Source: Brachynemurus nebulosus
Lineage: Eukaryota; Arthropoda; Insecta; Neuroptera; Myrmeleontidae
Direction of reading: 5' to 3'
DNA: 64,000 bases
NCBI GenBank assembly: GCA_035578155.1
Contig: JAPWDM010000012.1
Span: 11,848,501 to 11,912,500 of the forward strand
Notes under the pieces: generated by a model
Told to the model about the DNA's origin: nothing
What the model saw: the letters and a program-made list of their open reading frames with translations, nothing else
The model's database searches: none
In this document: piece after piece, positions 48,404-59,835 of the stretch
Layout of the letters: every line of letters starts with the position of its first letter
How positions within the stretch are numbered: position 1 is the first letter of the stretch
Translations under genes and position numbers: made by a program

Positions 48404-49253
48404 CCTCTTATTTAATACACAAATATGGCTATCAATCAACTAAGCGCTGCATTTATATTTGACACAAACGGCCGTTGTTTTATTCCAATAAAAAAAATTC
48501 TAGGAATTACATTGCTAGCTAATTATTTCCATAGTAAAAATTCAAGAAGATAATTCAAATACAAGTAATAACTTAATACTTATTAAAAAAATAATATATA
48601 AATAATTATAAAAATAATAATTATTATCTATTAATTTACAGCGAGGATGAAGAATTCATTCTTTTTTTTTCTAAAAATCTTTCTAAAAAATTCTAAAAAA
48701 AAAACACATTGAAAACCTTCTTCGAAAAATGAAGTCTCTCATCAAATTTCTCAACCAAATATATAAATAGTAACAAATATAATCGACAGATGGCTGCAAC
48801 GACGCAGAATATTTGAATTTAACTTCATGGTAAATATTTTTATCTAATAAAAGATATGTTGTACTTAAATATTTTAATAATATTCTAAACAAAATAAAAT
48901 TACGATTACATGCAAGTACTACCTACGAATTAAATTAATATGTAAATTACGTAATTATATAATAATAGTAATATTTAAATTTAAAATCTTGATAAATAAA
49001 AAAGATATTTTAGGAAAAAAATCTGGAAACAAAATAAAAAGAAGCGTGACAGAGCTGTGTCGGGACACTGTCGTTAGTTTCAAAGCGTAGAAAGCGTAGG
49101 ATCTCCCGTTCAGTTCAATAATTTTCAGGTTTCTCTGGATACGTCATTTTGAAATTTTGCGTTCTTGGTGTGCAAATATTTGAATAATTTCCATTTTTTT
49201 ATCCAAAATTTTCAAAAATTTTTAAGCTTAGAATATCAGAATAAAGTGCTTAA

Positions 49254-49767
49254 GGTAGCTGGTCCGTAAAACGATTTTTCAAAGGATTTTAATGAAACTT
49301 CTCTATAGATATTTATTTAATTCAATACCAATAATACGAGCCCTTACCGAAGAAAATATTAACTACCCAATTTTGGGAAAAACGAGTGCAAAGTTTTGTA
49401 ATTTTAGCACGGGTTCTTATGGGAAAACTATTTTTTTTTTTTTTTTTTTTTTTTTTGAATAAAATGAAAACGTGTCAACGGAATTTGATAAAAAATCTAA
49501 CATGTTATAAAATACAAAGTTACAAACCATATTTAATAAGAAATAAAAATTATTCACTACCACCTTTTTAAATATAATTTATAAACCTCATTTTACAACG
49601 TTTCTACAACGCTTTTTCAACAATGCTTTTATATCGGTACAACATAAGCGCGCTGAAATTTAAAAAACAAGTGTTATACAAATATAATAGCTAAAGTATA
49701 TTAATGCATTATTTAATTTTTGATAAAAGAAAATTTTTTCTCTGAGATATACCTACTTTTTACTACG
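49254..49767. mobile_element. TTAA-flanked element, 'GGTAGYTGGTC/CGTAGT' ends, longer copy
   Basis: TTAA (49250-49253) GGTAGCTGGTCCGTAAAACG ... TACTACG TTAA (49768-49771). The left part is homologous (inverted) to 42558-42763 and the right part (inverted) to 23354-23560. It contains a pure T run at about 49432-49456. The two ends differ from each other, so the TIR is short. Confidence 0.65.
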
Positions 49768-50146
49768 TTAAAAGGTAAAGAAAATGAGACTTCAAGCATC
49801 GTGACTGAACCATGAGACTAACAGCTACACAGTCAGTATTGAGATGCTTTGTTTCTTCCTCTTTCGAATGTCGCGTTATTAAAATTTTTTAGCGAGACCT
49901 GTGAGTCAGTGTAAAAATTGCTAATGTTTTCGGATATAGTTTCTCTTTAATTATTCAAATTAGCGCTATGAATTCATTTAAGTAATTAAAAAAAAAAAAA
50001 AACAAATTTGCATAATTAAATTACTAAAAAAAAGAAGGCCTACATAATAATTAAAAATGGATTTACATAGGTCAGCATAATACCCACCGTTTGGGTCCGT
50101 TAGATTCTTGTCACGTTTTTGTACGATTTGAACATTTATACTATTA

Positions 50147-51103
50147 GGGGACAGACGGGCAAGACGGAGAGGTCGGGCAAAAAGAATAATAGCCTAATTG
50201 AGCTAGTTAGATGTATGATTGACTCAGATCCAATGTCATCCGCTTCTTCACTTTGCACTTAATGGGATCATTTGTCAAAAGGAGGCACTGTAGTTTATTT
50301 GCGTGTTTAGTCGCCGAAAAACTATTTTGACGAGCAAAACATCAATAAATAAAGGTAAGTAATTTACAAATTATGTCTTTGTGTATTGCAGTTATTTATT
50401 TTTAATGATTTCTGTAATTTATATGATCATTATGAGCAACAAATTCGTGCTCGTATTTAATTTGAATCTATTAGTTTTTAATTGTAGGTTAAGTTACTTA
50501 AAAATGTGCTTGGCGGGCAAAATGGAGTCAGGCAAAATGAATAATAAAATGAGGCTTCTCTAGTCAAAAGGAAAATTGTTTTAAATAATCTCGGATCTTC
50601 CAATGAAAAAGAAAAGAAAATTCGTTTAAAAAAGATAGAGTCAATCAAAGAAAATCAAAAAGATAATTATTTTTGTACTGTCTGTCAAGAAAAATACATA
50701 TATCCGCAATAGAAGACTGGATGCAGTATAATTTTTGCCAGGAATGGACCCATGAACCGTGTTCTTTATACACAGGTCGATCTTCCCTTTGCGATCGTCG
50801 TCGTCGTCCTTTTGCGATAATTGTGACGATTAGTTTATTTATTTTCATTAGTAGATATGTATTAGTTTTGCCTGTCCAAGATATTCATTTTACCCACCTT
50901 AGTAGGACAAAAAGAATAATTGCAACTTTTTTTCAAGTGATTTTTAATGTGGTAAGATAAGAATTTTTGTTAATTTTCTTTTTACTTTATTAATCTTAAG
51001 TAACCGAAGACTTGTTATCTTGAGATAAATAAATAATTTTGTTATAATCTCATACTTTTTTTTAGAGATCAAATTAGCATATCCTTCTTGCCCGTTCGTC
51101 CCC
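50147..51103. mobile_element. Pogo/Tigger-like element with zinc-finger remnant (957 bp)
   Basis: TA (50145-50146) GGGGACAGACGGGCAAGACG ... CTTCTTGCCCGTTCGTCCCC TA (51104-51105). The end word GGGCAARA recurs inside (GGTCGGGCAAAAAGAATAAT, GGCGGGCAAAATGGAG, GGACAAAAAGAATAATTG), as with subterminal transposase-binding sites. It encodes a C-terminal zinc-finger remnant (about 50670-50830) but no DDE catalytic core. Confidence 0.85.
50670..50830 (+). pseudogene. Pogo-like transposase C-terminal zinc finger, frameshifted
   Basis: In overlapping + strand frames the segment reads FCTVCQEKYIYPQ, a stop, then ISAIEDWMQYNFCQEWTHEP and CSLYTGRSSLCDRRRRP. The spacing C-x2-C ... W-x-x-C/Y-x-x-C-x-x-W-x-H-x-x-C ... 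C is the PHD-like Cys/His finger at the C-terminus of many insect pogo/Tigger (and related) transposases. The frame shifts once between the first CxxC and the W-x-x motif, so the fragment is broken. Function as a host gene is unlikely. Confidence 0.6.
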
Positions 51104-51644
51104 TATTATTAGGTACCCACTGAAGGTGAAAAATTCTTATGATATATTTTAATCGTGGTATTACAGTAACGAAGATAATCTAATTAAACTGCAAAATCGC
51201 AAAATGCGCGTTTTTATTTTTTAATTTTCTTTTCTCAAAAACTTTTGATTTTAGAGAAAAATGTCTCGAAACAATTTTTATTTGTTTTGCATTCAAATAT
51301 ACGAAAAAAATTTCCAAAGCAATTTGTTAAACTTTAACAATTTGTTAATAAAAAAAAAAAAAAAATGTTTCCGGCAAATTGGAGGCCAGGTGTCTTTTCA
51401 TGTCACATGAAAGATGAAATTGACTTGTAGCTTAGACGGTTTTCACTTTATTTTTCCCAACATTTCCACCATTATGTTTCGTAAATTGGTTTCCTTTTAA
51501 ACATATGTTTGTAATTTTGTGAAAAAATGTATGTATATTATATCTTTCTCATTTAAATTGTCACTTGTTATCGTAAATATGTTAACATATTGTAATATAT
51601 CGCATTTACGTAAGTGATATTAAATTTACAATATGTTTGTAAAA

Positions 51645-52297
51645 CAGAAGTTCCCAACGTGGGGTCCGCGAACCCTAAAAACGGGATCAACGCTATCAGA
51701 TCAACTTATAGTATCGATCTAAATCCTGGTATTACGAATAGTGCAGAACCGAGATTGAAATTTGGAAAATAATAAAAGGTTTTTTTTTTTTTAAAAAACC
51801 GACTTCAAAAAGTAATAAATACTTAATAGCACGATAGTTGTTTAGTGCGGAAAATTCACATAGGATCATGATAATTTCAAAAGATGAGTGCGGAATTTAC
51901 CTGTAATCTTCTGTTTGGTGCAGAAATTACTATCGCCCTCCGTATTTACGCTCTATATTTCCTATCTGTGCCTTGGTAGTGTTTTATTTCGATACGAATA
52001 AAAATTATATAAAGTAGCGATTGGCAATGAATATTTTTGAATATTATCAAATATATTTTTAGTTGTGAATATATTAGTGATCATAATTGGGTTTTTTAAG
52101 TACTCCAACATGACTGAGGTTAAAGAGGTTAAATTATTCTCCGAATGTATTATTTTATTTCAATAAACTATTTGCATCTAACTCAGAAATTAATTTTGTA
52201 ATCCCGCCAGAGAAGTTTAACATACAAATCACACACTTTTTGGGTCGCGAATTACAATTCGGCCCCTCGTTTTGGGGCAAAATTTTGGGAATTTCTG
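51645..52297. mobile_element. hAT-type element (653 bp)
   Basis: CAGAAGTTCCCAACGTGGGG-TCCGCG ... CCCCTCGTTTTGGGGCAAAA, GGGAATTTCTG, resembling the widespread hAT end CAGNGGTTCTCAACSTGGGG. Flanking 8-mers TTGTAAAA (51637-51644) and CTCTGAAA (52298-52305) agree at only 5 of 8, so the exact border is uncertain. The interior includes the ACCGACTTCAAAAAG repeat near 51797. Confidence 0.55.
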
Positions 52298-53079
52298 CTC
52301 TGAAATGAAATGAATATAGTAACAGGAGAAAAATTATTTGTCAAACAAAACTAAATACATTTACATTATTAATCTCGAGGATTAAATTATATTGCTCAAA
52401 TAAGTTATAGGTGTCCTAAAAATAAAATGCCTTTCACATTCACCAGACGTATCCAATTAATTTTTTGTACACTGTACCCGCGTGTACACTCAAAACAACA
52501 ATATAAAATACTTTAAATACTTTCAAAATAATACAAAAATCAATTGCTTCCATCAATTGCCCCAAATGCCATTAAATATTAAAACAAAATGAAAATTAAT
52601 ATTTCATATCGAAAATATGTTTTTGAAAATCAATTTATTATAATAACTTTATATGTTTCACAAAATCCACTCCCGTCCCGCCCCACCTCACCTGTACCTA
52701 TCTATCATTTAATTGATATTTAAAGTGCATTGTAAATATTATGAATATACTTATTATATTGCTGACTGATATTTGTAAATATGAATTTGAAATAGTGACA
52801 AAATTAAAAAAATTACATTTATTTCAAGTATTTTTTTATTTTAGAATTTTAACTGGAAATGTTTACTTTGATTTTGAAATGAAAATGATTTTTTTTTGTC
52901 ATAAATTAAATGAATTTAATAAATTTGAAAGAGTATTTAAATGAGATTTGCGTCAACTCGATTTTTTTACCTTATCGTTTTGTTGTCTGTTCTGAATGTT
53001 TTAGAAAAATTTTTTAGTGATTTGATAGCGAAAGGGGAATCGCCAAAATGGCCCGAATGTGCTTCCAAATTAATGTTAT

Positions 53080-53602
53080 TTTTGTACGGTGGATAGGAAC
53101 CGCATAAAAAAATATACTTAAAAACTTTCTAAATAGCTATAAAAAGTCTTCGATCCAGATTGTAAAAAAAAATAAAAAAATTTTTTTTCGTGGATTGGGA
53201 CCGCATAAAAAAAGTTTCATCGAAAAAACATAACTCAGAACGCTCAAAACTCAAAATTTCCTTAGAAGTTGCTTTTATAAACAAGATAAAGCATTAATTT
53301 ACACGTAGGAACATTTTATTTCATTTTTATTTTTTATAATATTATGAAAATTGTGAAAAATACAAAATCTGTGAAAAAACTAAATGATGCAATAACTTAT
53401 ATTCTTATGCAATGTGCTGACTAAATGCTTAAAAACCATTAAAAAGTATTTTTATCAAAAAAAGTTATTATAGTTTACGTTTAAGTTCCTTACTTTCTCT
53501 TGATTTTGATTCACATTATGCATTTTAATGACCATTCTTTTAAAAACCGCATAAAAAAGTCAGACAAAAAAAATCGCACAAAAAGGACCGCATAAAAAAA
53601 TT
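53080..53602. mobile_element. 'TATGCGGTGGATAGGGACC' family MITE, copy 4, ends lost
   Basis: GTACGGTGGATAGGAACCGC on the left and GGACCGCATAAAAAAATT on the right, with the usual core (GATGCAATAACTTATATTCT). The terminal CAGCTGAACC words are missing from both sides, so this copy is truncated or decayed. Confidence 0.75.
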
Positions 53603-53968
53603 AAAATTTATTGTGAACATAACGTTATTGAATGGATTCTTCTAGAACTTTACGGCTTCAAAATTCATAAACTGAATTTTAAGAAATTATTTTCAAATTT
53701 TATTTTTTCTATTTTTTTTTTTTTTTTTTTTTTTTGTATAAAAATATAGTTTATAGATCCGAGCAAAAAAAGTCTTCTTATCTTTGCTCGGGTCCTTTTT
53801 AGACCCGGATCCCCGGGTAATTGTCCCTCCTCGCCAGTCTAGGGTATACCTACACTTTTATTATCAAATGTAAAATTTATAAAAATAAATATTGTTATAT
53901 TGATTAGCACGCTGTACAAATACGCAGATAAAGTCTCTCCTTTGCCAGCCAGTTTAATAGCCAACAAC

Positions 53969-54115
<147 letters not shown>

Positions 54116-54460
54116 CTAGCAAGTATGTATTTGGCTCACTTATCAGTGATATCAGATCGCCATTTGTGGTTTACGCTTTTAATGGATTTAGAAAAGTCTT
54201 ATCTCTTTAAACACCAAAAAACAAAGGCAAAAAACAGCAAATAAAAAAGAAACTAACTGGAATGTGTATACAGTACTCTTTAAAAAATATTCTATTGAAA
54301 TTTTTCAGTATTGTTGAAATGAAAACGCCTATAGCGAAGGTGTGAGAGTATAATGAAATCTGTAATGCTCGATAGTGTAGTGAAGAAAGCGGTCAAACTT
54401 TGGTTGTAATTAAATCTGTAACGGTTGTTAAGTAAAGCAAACATATATTGTCGCTGTATA

Positions 54461-54912
54461 CAGAGCGGAAAATATATGTCTCGCTGTGAAAATATTTGCC
54501 AATAAATTTAGACCAGAAATGTTTTTTAACAGTGAAAATTTGATACTAAATATGGGTTAGAAAAGGCATCTTTAAAAATTTTCTTAATCCGATCCTGCTG
54601 ATCATGTTATTTTTTAAGATAAATTTCCTGTTTATAAAAGAGCAACATACAATAATTAGTAATTAGAAATAAACCTGTTTCAAAAATTTTATTGCATTTT
54701 GGTCAACAAAATTATTTTGTACCTTTGGTACTAAAAACGAGTATGCATAATTTAGTCAGAGTCATACTTTGAAAAATCTGGAAACATCGTGAAGCCAGTT
54801 CCTTTGCGATTTTCTCAAATTGTTAATTCCAAAAAACTTCCAGCGGTTTTAGTGTCTACAGGATGCTATGAGTACCCCAGCAAATGACGAGAATTATTTA
54901 CTTTCCACCCTG
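54461..54912. mobile_element. TA-flanked MITE, 'CAGRGYGGAAA' family, full copy (452 bp)
   Basis: TA (54459-54460) CAGAGCGGAAAATATATGTC ... TTATTTACTTTCCACCCTG TA (54913-54914). The interior (GCCAATAAATTTAGACCAGA, TTTGATACTAAATATGGGT) is shared with 63707-64000. The right part (TTTTAGTGTCTACAGG) is shared with 55348-55485. Confidence 0.82.
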
Positions 54913-55280
54913 TACATTAAGGATGTACATCGTAGTAGGTCACTAGCGAAAATTCTTGTTTTTAATGTATTTTGTCTTTAATAATATTATAATATTAGAT
55001 ATACATTTTACATACTAAAAGAATTCCTACGAAATTAATCTTTTTATTCATTAAAAATTATATCAAATAACTTACTTACTTTCATTATTGTTACCTATCA
55101 ATTGATTTCTGGCCTTGGTACATGGAAACCAAAATAAATTAAAATAAATTAGTAATTTGGTAAATTGGATAGTTCAACCGAATTATTTAACTGAGCTATT
55201 CTTTAATTTCTTACGGATTTTGGTTCTAACGTGTTGGCATTTAATATTGAACTTGCTTTGAAAATAATTTGTAATATACC

Positions 55281-55347
<67 letters not shown>
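55281..55347. repeat. (TA)n between inverted CCCTCTA/TAGAGGG words
   Basis: About 33 TA units bordered by ACCCTCTA on the left and TAGAGGGT on the right, making a perfect palindrome. The right word is the end of the MITE at 55348. Confidence 0.9.
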
Positions 55348-55350
<3 letters not shown>

Positions 55351-55485
55351 GGTGTAAGGGAAATAACTTATCCTTTTGAGGGGTGACGCGACTGTTAATT
55401 CCGAAAAAATTCCTGCTGTTTTAGTGTCTACAGGGTGCTATGAGTCACCCCACAAAAGGACGAGCGTTATTTGTTTTACACCCTG
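55348..55485. mobile_element. TA-flanked MITE, 'CAGRGYGGAAA' family, deleted copy (138 bp)
   Basis: TA GAGGGTGTAAGGGAAATAAC ... GTTATTTGTTTTACACCCTG TA (55486-55487). It retains only the right-hand core (TTTTAGTGTCTACAGGGTGC) of the family. Confidence 0.75.
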
Positions 55486-55964
55486 TAGAATATACTCGTA
55501 TTTCTGTTAATTCAAATCAATTACGAGATTGCCATAGAAATTTTCAATGCAGTCGTGTGGTTTTTTTTCTGGAATTTGTATCCGATATTATGGTTGCTCA
55601 CTTTTGAAAGCGTACTCCACATATTTAAACTAAACAACGAAATATTTTCTTAAAACATTTAACACATTTTATACATATGTATGTATACAAACATGACTTT
55701 AACGTTGGAGTGTAATGGTCTTACTCTGTCTTTTTAACAGTCTTATCTGGAAATTATTATCAGAAATCGTACGTATATACACTTACAATGAACATTACTT
55801 TGTTGCTACAAACAATTCAATTTAAATATACAAGAAGAAATGTTAGCCATTGTGTTTTGTGGCCAACTAATAAGTGCAAACAAATATAGTTACACACCAA
55901 GTTCAGTAAAGTCGATATTATTTATTGTGGCGAAAAAAATTGCATACATTCTTGCAGGCGTTGA

Positions 55965-55990
55965 AAGGACAGCCATTCTTGGCTGTCCTT
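55965..55990. repeat. Perfect 11-bp stem, 4-nt loop hairpin
   Basis: AAGGACAGCCA, loop TTCT, TGGCTGTCCTT. It lies in a GC-richer patch (about 55955-56105) that also repeats GTTCGCTCCCG. No T run follows, and a bacterial-type terminator would make no sense here. Function unknown. Confidence 0.6.
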
Positions 55991-56204
55991 GCGTACCTCT
56001 TGCAGTCAAAATGGTGCATTCGAGTTCGCTCCCGCGGTCAGATTTTAATCTTATCCTGAAAAAGGGTCGTAGGTTAGTTCGCTCCCGACGTGTTACCTAC
56101 TGACAGGTAAAATTAATTATCTAAAAATATTCAAACTCATACATATACAGCCATTCTTTTGTTACGGACGTGACATTTTCATGTCGTTTACACGCCATCT
56201 TATA

Positions 56205-59200
56205 GGTCCTGTGAAGTTTGCACACCGAATGTGAGAACTTGAAATTTTTTCTAGAGTTCTGGCATCCTTATGAACAGTTCTAGAGTTCCCTATACATATT
56301 TTAAATAGTTCTGATGATTTAGTACCAAAAAATCAACTTTAAAAATTGGGTGTGCCAACTTCAGGCAGCGCACCGAATCGTCAAAATCAATAATATTTTT
56401 AGGGTTCCGGCTACCTTATAAATAGTTCTAGAGTTCCCTATACATATTTTAAATAGTTCCAATGATTTAGTACCAAAAAATCAACTTTAATATTAGGTGT
56501 GCCAACTTCACGCAGCGCACCGAATCGTAAAAATCAATTATTTTTTTAGAGTTCTGGCATCCTTATAAATAGTTCTAGAGTTCCCTATACATATTTTAAA
56601 TAGTTCCGATGATTTAGTACCAAAAAATCAACTTTTAAAAATTGGGTGTGCCAACTTCACGCAGCGCACCGAATCGTAACAATCAATTATTTTTTTAGAG
56701 TTCTGGCATCCTTATGAATAGTTCTAGAGTTTCCTATACACATTTTAAATAGTTCCGATGATTTACTACCAAAAAATCAACTTTTAAAAATTGGGTGTGC
56801 CAACTTCACGCAGCGCACCGAATCGTAACAATCAATTATTTTTTTAGAGTTCTGGCATCCTTATGGATAGTTCTAATGCTTTCTATCAAAAATATCAATA
56901 GTTCTGGTAATTATGAGTATATAATCGAGTTTAAAAATCAAATATCTAACAATGAAATTTGATATGAAATATTTTTTTCCAAATTCCAGTTTGTTTGATG
57001 AAGGTTCTGAATAGTGCTCCAAGAGGTCTACAGAAAAATGTTATGGCACCTTCGTGTAAAATAATTACATTGAATTTAAGGCTATTTTTAACTATAACTT
57101 TTTTTAGAGAACTTTCAAAAAAATCAATTATCTTTTTAGAGTTCTGGCATCCTTATGAACAGTTCTAGAGTTCCCTATACATATTTTAAATAGTTCTGAT
57201 GATTTAGTACCAAAAAATCAACTTTAAAAATTGGGTGTGCCAACTTCAGGCAGCGCACCGAATCGTCAAAATCAATAATATTTTTAGGGTTCCGGCTACC
57301 TTATAAATAGTTCTAGAGTTCCCTATACATATTTTAAATAGTTCCAATGATTTAGTACCAAAAAATCAACTTTAATATTAGGTGTGCCAACTTCACGCAG
57401 CGCACCGAATCGTAAAAATCAATTATTTTTTTAGAGTTCTGGCATCCTTATAAATAGTTCTAGAGTTCCCTATACATATTTTAAATAGTTCCGATGATTT
57501 AGTACCAAAAAATCAACTTTTAAAAATTGGGTGTGCCAACTTCACGCAGCGCACCGAATCGTAACAATCAATTATTTTTTTAGAGTTCTGGCATCCTTAT
57601 GAATAGTTCTAGAGTTTCCTATACACATTTTAAATAGTTCCGATGATTTACTACCAAAAAATCAACTTTTAAAAATTGGGTGTGCCAACTTCACGCAGCG
57701 CACCGAATCGTAACAATCAATTATTTTTTTAGAGTTCTGGCATCCTTATGGATAGTTCTAATGCTTTCTATCAAAAATATCAATAGTTCTGGTAATTATG
57801 AGTATATAATCGAGTTTAAAAATCAAATATCTAACAATGAAATTTGATATGAAATATTTTTTTCCAAATTCCAGTTTGTTTGATGAAGGTTCTGAATAGT
57901 GCTCCAAGAGGTCTACAGAAAAATGTTATGGCACCTTCGTGTAAAATAATTACATTGAATTTAAGGCTATTTTTAACTATAACTTTTTTTAGAGAACTTT
58001 CAAAAAAATCAATTATCTTTTTAGAGTTCTGGCATCCTTATGAATAGTTCTAGAGTTCCCAATACATATTTTAAATAGTTCTGATGATTAAGTATCAAAA
58101 AATCAGTTTCAAAAATTGGGTGTGCCAACTTCATGCAGCGCACCGAATCATAAAAATCAATTATTTTTTTTAGAGTTCTAGCATCCTTATGAATAGTTCT
58201 AGTGTTTCCTATACATATTTTAAATAGTTCCGATGATTAAGTACCAAAAATTTAATTTCAGCTAGCTAGCTTAATAATAGTCCTAGAGTTCTCTACCAAA
58301 AATATCAATAGTTCTGGTTGTTTGGAGTATAAAATCGGTTTTTGAAAATCAAATATATGACAATGAAATTTTATGTGAAATTTTTTTCCAAGTTCTGTTT
58401 GGTCTAATAAGAGTTCTGAATGATGCTCCAAGAGTTCTACAGAAAAACGGTATGACGCTTGAGTATAAAATAGGCAATTACTTTGAAAGTTAGCGAAATT
58501 CTTAACAATCAAAAGTTAACGGTTCTGACAAGTTGGCACACCGAGTGTCAGAACATTCAAATTTTTTTAGAGTTCTGGCATCCTTATAATTAGTTTTAGA
58601 GTTCCCTACATATATTTTAAATAGTTCCGATGATTAATGCCAGAAAAACTCATTTTTTAATTAAGTTTACTTCTAACATACAAATATTGATTGTTGTAGT
58701 TCAGATAATTCCAACTAAACAATTGGTTTTGGAAATTCTGATATCCATTTTTATGTGGAAATCCTTTTTTACAGGTCTGCAGAAAAGTCATATGACTTTC
58801 CTGTAAAATAATTACTTTTTAAAATAACGCTATTTTTAAATAAATAGATACTTTTTTGAAGCGTTTTTCTGTAGCATTATTGGAGCATCATTCAGAACTC
58901 TCATCACACCAATCAGAACTTAGAAAAAAATTTTATATAAAATTTAATTTTAATACACATGTAAGTTTATTTTTTGGTACTTAATCATTGGAACTATTTG
59001 AAATATTTATAGAAACTCTAGAACTATTCATAAGGATGCCAGAACTCTAAAAAAATAATTGATTTTTACGATTCGGTGCGCTGCGTGAAGTTGGCACACC
59101 CAATTTTTAAATTTGTTTTTTTGGTACTAAATCGCCGGAACTATTTAAAATATGTATAGGGAACTCTAGAACTATTTATAAGGATACCAGAACTCTAAAA

Positions 59201-59540
59201 AAATAATTGATTTTTACGATTCGGTGCGCTGCGTGAAGTTGGCACACCTAATTTTAAAGTTAATTTTTTGGTACTAAATCATCGGAACTATTTAAAATAT
59301 GTATAGGGAACTCTAGAACTATTCATAAGAATGCCAGAACTCTAAAAAAATAATTGATTTTTACGATTCGGTGCGCTGCGTGAAGTTGGCACACCTAATT
59401 TTTAAAGTTGTTTTTTTTTGGTACTAAATCATCGGAACTATTTAAAATGTGTATAGGGAACTCTAGAACTATTCATGAGGATGCCAGAACTCTAAAAAAA
59501 TTTAACTTTCTCACATTCGGTGTGCCAACTTCACAGGACC
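56205..59540. mobile_element. Foldback element with 9-bp TSD and tandem-repeat arms (3336 bp)
   Basis: The ends GGTCCTGTGAAGTTTGCACA and TGTGCCAACTTCACAGGACC are inverted for about 70 bases (through ACCGAATGTGAGAA and AGAGTTCTGGCATCC). A perfect 9-bp duplication CATCTTATA flanks it (56196-56204, 59541-59549). The left arm is an array of ~148-bp units. The right ~700 bases hold the same units inverted (from about 58980). Between them are diverged units. This architecture, inverted arms of tandem repeats plus a 9-bp TSD, matches Drosophila Foldback elements, which are linked to Mutator-like transposases. No transposase is present. Confidence 0.85.
56254..58023. repeat. 885-bp exact tandem duplication of a higher-order unit
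   Basis: 56254-57138 is followed directly by 57139-58023 with a constant offset of 885 bases. Reading them side by side I saw no difference apart from the first few bases. Each half has about four and a half ~148-bp subunits (TTCTGGCATCCTTAT... GTGTGCCAACTTCACGCAGC) that differ from one another, followed by a ~290-bp spacer. It lies within the left arm of the foldback element. Confidence 0.88.
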
Positions 59541-59577
59541 CATCTTATAAGAAAAGAAAATAGAAGTTATTTTTTTC

Positions 59578-59835
59578 TTATACCTAAATTTTCAATACTA
59601 AGCAGATAGACAAATGTGTAAACAATATTTGTAGTGAATATAAAATACATAACATTGCTAGTTTTAATGTTAGCTGTGTTACGGACGTGACAAGAAAGTG
59701 CCTGTTCTGTCACGTCCATAACAGAAACTTTATTAGCTCTAGCATTAAAACTAATAATGTTATGTATTTTATATTCAGTACAAATATTGTGTACACATTT
59801 GTCTATCTGCTTACTTAGTACTGAAAATTTATAAA
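59578..59835. repeat. Inverted repeat, arms ~110 bp
   Basis: AGCAGATAGACAAATGTGTA, AATATAAAATACATAACATT and GTTACGGACGTGACA on the left are mirrored by TGTCACGTCCATAAC, AATGTTATGTATTTTATATT and TACACATTTGTCTATCTGCT on the right. It is the core of the interrupted TIR element. A 149-codon minus-strand open frame crosses it and is not credible as a gene. Confidence 0.8.

Noticed and set aside
53750..53850. GC-rich piece with GCTCGGGTCC and GACCCGGATCCCCGGG
   Set aside because: It resembles the CAGGSCC hAT MITEs in composition, but no ends or duplication could be paired.
56254..58023. CRISPR-like regular array
   Set aside because: Units are ~148 bp and nearly contiguous without unique spacers, in a eukaryotic intron. 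It is a tandem repeat in a foldback element.
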